A program made the translations under genes and the position numbers. Positions 62,749 through 64,000 of a stretch of DNA of 64,000 nucleotides are shown one piece after another. Source of the stretch: Bacillota bacterium (GTDB lineage: Bacteria; Bacillota; DTU065). Every line of letters starts with the position of its first letter. The stretch's first letter is position 1. The DNA lies in the NCBI GenBank assembly GCA_018435125.1, contig JAHDNZ010000006.1:1-64000 (forward strand), written 5' to 3'. The notes under the pieces were generated by a model. The model was not told the DNA's origin, did no database searches, and saw only the letters and a list, made by a program, of their open reading frames with translations.

Positions 62749-63364
62749 GAATATAAGGACCTTTTAGATAAAGATACTGTCTAACCACCCAAATAAGATT
62801 GAACTACTAGGTAGTAAGAAGAATACTAATGTTTATAAGAAAGCTAGACATCTCTTATATAAATATGTTAAATGGCCGCGTCTCTCCGGGAATAGGTATA
62901 TTTACAAGCGTAGAATATGAGTTTGGTACAAAAAATCTCGGGGAGTTGATAAGTTATCTACAGATTCAAGGATAAAGCTCTGAGGGATGTTTGTCTACTT
63001 ATTTGTGCCACAGATAAATTAGTTAAAATCGTTTGAGAGAATAAACTAAAAAGGAGACAGAATAGTTAAAAAGATTGTAAGGCACAAGTTTATCTATAAA
63101 GGAGGTGGGCCTGCTACGCAGCAAAATAACCAGCTAAACTTTAACTAAAACCAGGGATGAAAACTCTATTAATGCTTATTAAAATCAACCGAGACAGAAA
63201 AATTTGCATGGCAAGAGGTAGTTATCCAAGGGAAACCTTATTCTAAAGAGTTTTTATTAGGTATTGATATTATACAAATGGTTATAGTTAGAACAAGGTA
63301 TAGAAAAAAGATACTTAAAAAATTTTTAGATGGTTATTTTGGCTCATATTGAGCAGTAGCAGGA
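62749..63364. other. 616-base gene-poor stretch with coding-like debris
   Basis: No full gene is present. A 48-codon frame (62829-62975, MFIRKLDISYINMLNGRVSP and onward) lacks a ribosome binding site. A strong AAAGGAGGTGGG (about 63098-63109) has no start codon and reading frame behind it. A 59-codon open stretch without a start codon (63173-63352, KSTETEKFAWQEVVIQGKPY and onward) reads like protein. Near the left end AAGGTC ... GACCTT (62735-62763) is a weak terminator candidate for tagA. The likeliest content is a decayed gene plus the YitT promoter. Confidence 0.45.
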
Positions 63365-64000
63365 TTGAATTTGGCATCCAGGCTAGGTAGAGAGGTTGCC
63401 CGTATGGCGGGAGTTTTAGCAGGGACAACTATTCTAGCTTTGAGTCTAGTTTTGTTTTTGATTCCCAATAAAATTGCTCCTGGTGGAGTTAGTGGTCTGG
63501 CAACAGTGATTTTTCACCTAACTAATCTGAGTGTGGGTCTTATTATGCTAGCCATTAACATACCATTGTTTTTAATTGGCATTAGGCGTCTAGGATTTCA
63601 TTTTGGCTTGCGAACTATAGTTGCTACCGTTTTTTTATCATTATTGGTTGATATTTTGCAAAGATATCTAAGCCCGGTAACACATGATCCACTTTTGGCT
63701 GCTCTCTATGGTGGTATAATAATGGGTATAGGGCTAGGTTTGGCTATTAACAATGGAGGCACAACTGGTGGTACGGACCTGGCAGCAGTTTTACTGCATA
63801 AGTATCTTAAGTTATCGGTGGGGACTACCTTACTGATTTTAGATGCGATTGTCATTGCTGTTGCTGGTTTGTTCTTCAACCTGGAGCTAGCAATGTACAG
63901 TGCTTTGACACTTTTTATCTCCACTAAAGTACTGGATTTAATGCAAGAAGGTTGGCATTATGCTAGAGCTGTTTACATTATCTCAGATAAGTCCAATAAA
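63365..64000 (+). CDS. YitT-family membrane protein, N-terminal part
   Basis: The 212 codons visible encode a YitT (DUF161-DUF2179) membrane protein that runs off the window. VLFLIPNKIAPGGVSGLATV, LGFHFGLRTIVATVF and NNGGTTGGTDLAAVLL are the family's strings. At least five membrane segments are visible. Function is unknown. The TTG start at 63365 gives the usual N-terminal length; ATG 63404 has a better ribosome binding site (AGAGAGG) but leaves an unusually short N terminus. Confidence 0.9.
   Translation, partial: MNLASRLGREVARMAGVLAGTTILALSLVLFLIPNKIAPGGVSGLATVIFHLTNLSVGLIMLAINIPLFLIGIRRLGFHFGLRTIVATVFLSLLVDILQRYLSPVTHDPLLAALYGGIIMGIGLGLAINNGGTTGGTDLAAVLLHKYLKLSVGTTLLILDAIVIAVAGLFFNLELAMYSALTLFISTKVLDLMQEGWHYARAVYIISDKSNK

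Overview
The window comes from the chromosome of a low-G+C Gram-positive bacterium (Bacillota), most likely a motile, anaerobic, spore-forming member of the Clostridia. The evidence is strong AGGAGG-type ribosome binding sites, many TTG/GTG starts, a SpoVD-type PBP, DegS/DegU, a CheC/CheD/CheX chemotaxis set, ComFA, long-form HPF, CsaB (S-layer anchoring) and the Gram-positive late-flagellar order flgM-flgN-flgK-flgL-flaG-fliD-fliS-csp-hpf-secA-prfB. The exact genus cannot be read from the sequence.

Region 1 (1-5850) is accessory. It opens with the 3' end of a 5S rRNA and its terminator. An island follows with Nudix, HAD, SAM methyltransferase, APH-like kinase, sugar isomerase and VOC genes, interleaved with dead genes (GrpB, P-loop kinase). 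It ends at a degenerate second copy of the same 5S 3' end plus terminator, so the island is bracketed by rRNA-operon-end direct repeats.

Region 2 (5850-24880) is mostly small metabolic and envelope units: a degenerate solute-binding protein with a GHL10 glycosidase, cysK convergent with queG, an HD/GNAT/beta-helix trio, apbE, spoVD, guaB, a CPBP protease, a MATE pump, a PAP2/TIM-barrel pair on the minus strand, and patatin, NDP-sugar epimerase, PhnP-like hydrolase and MTA phosphorylase genes.

Region 3 (25190-36350) is regulatory: degS-degU, DUF192, a secreted discoidin-like protein, then a compact chemotaxis operon cheW-cheA-cheC-cheD-cheY-cheB-cheR-cheX, followed by an AAC(3)-like acetyltransferase and a polysaccharide deacetylase.

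Region 4 (36340-50280) holds a half-size GDT1 transporter, a TPR protein, recD2, comFA with a truncated comFC-like gene, FapA, and the late flagellar cluster from yvyF to fliS. No flagellin, fliW or csrA gene is present.

Region 5 (50500-64000) holds csp, hpf, an IS4-family element inserted in the hpf terminator, secA, prfB with its programmed +1 frameshift, a DUF2993 protein, a second cheW, a PilZ protein, DUF5693, csaB, a WecG/TagA transferase and the start of a YitT protein.

No CRISPR array, defence system or obviously new enzymatic system was found. The most interesting signals are at RNA and mobile-DNA level: a repeated layout in which a hairpin lies between a strong Shine-Dalgarno and a distant ATG (apbE, CPBP protease, recD2); hairpins that enclose the ribosome binding sites of spoVD and flgM; the IS placed at the apex of a transcription terminator; and the 5S-bracketed island. 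Starts were re-chosen by ribosome binding site for many genes; promoters and RNA structures are read by eye, without folding energies.
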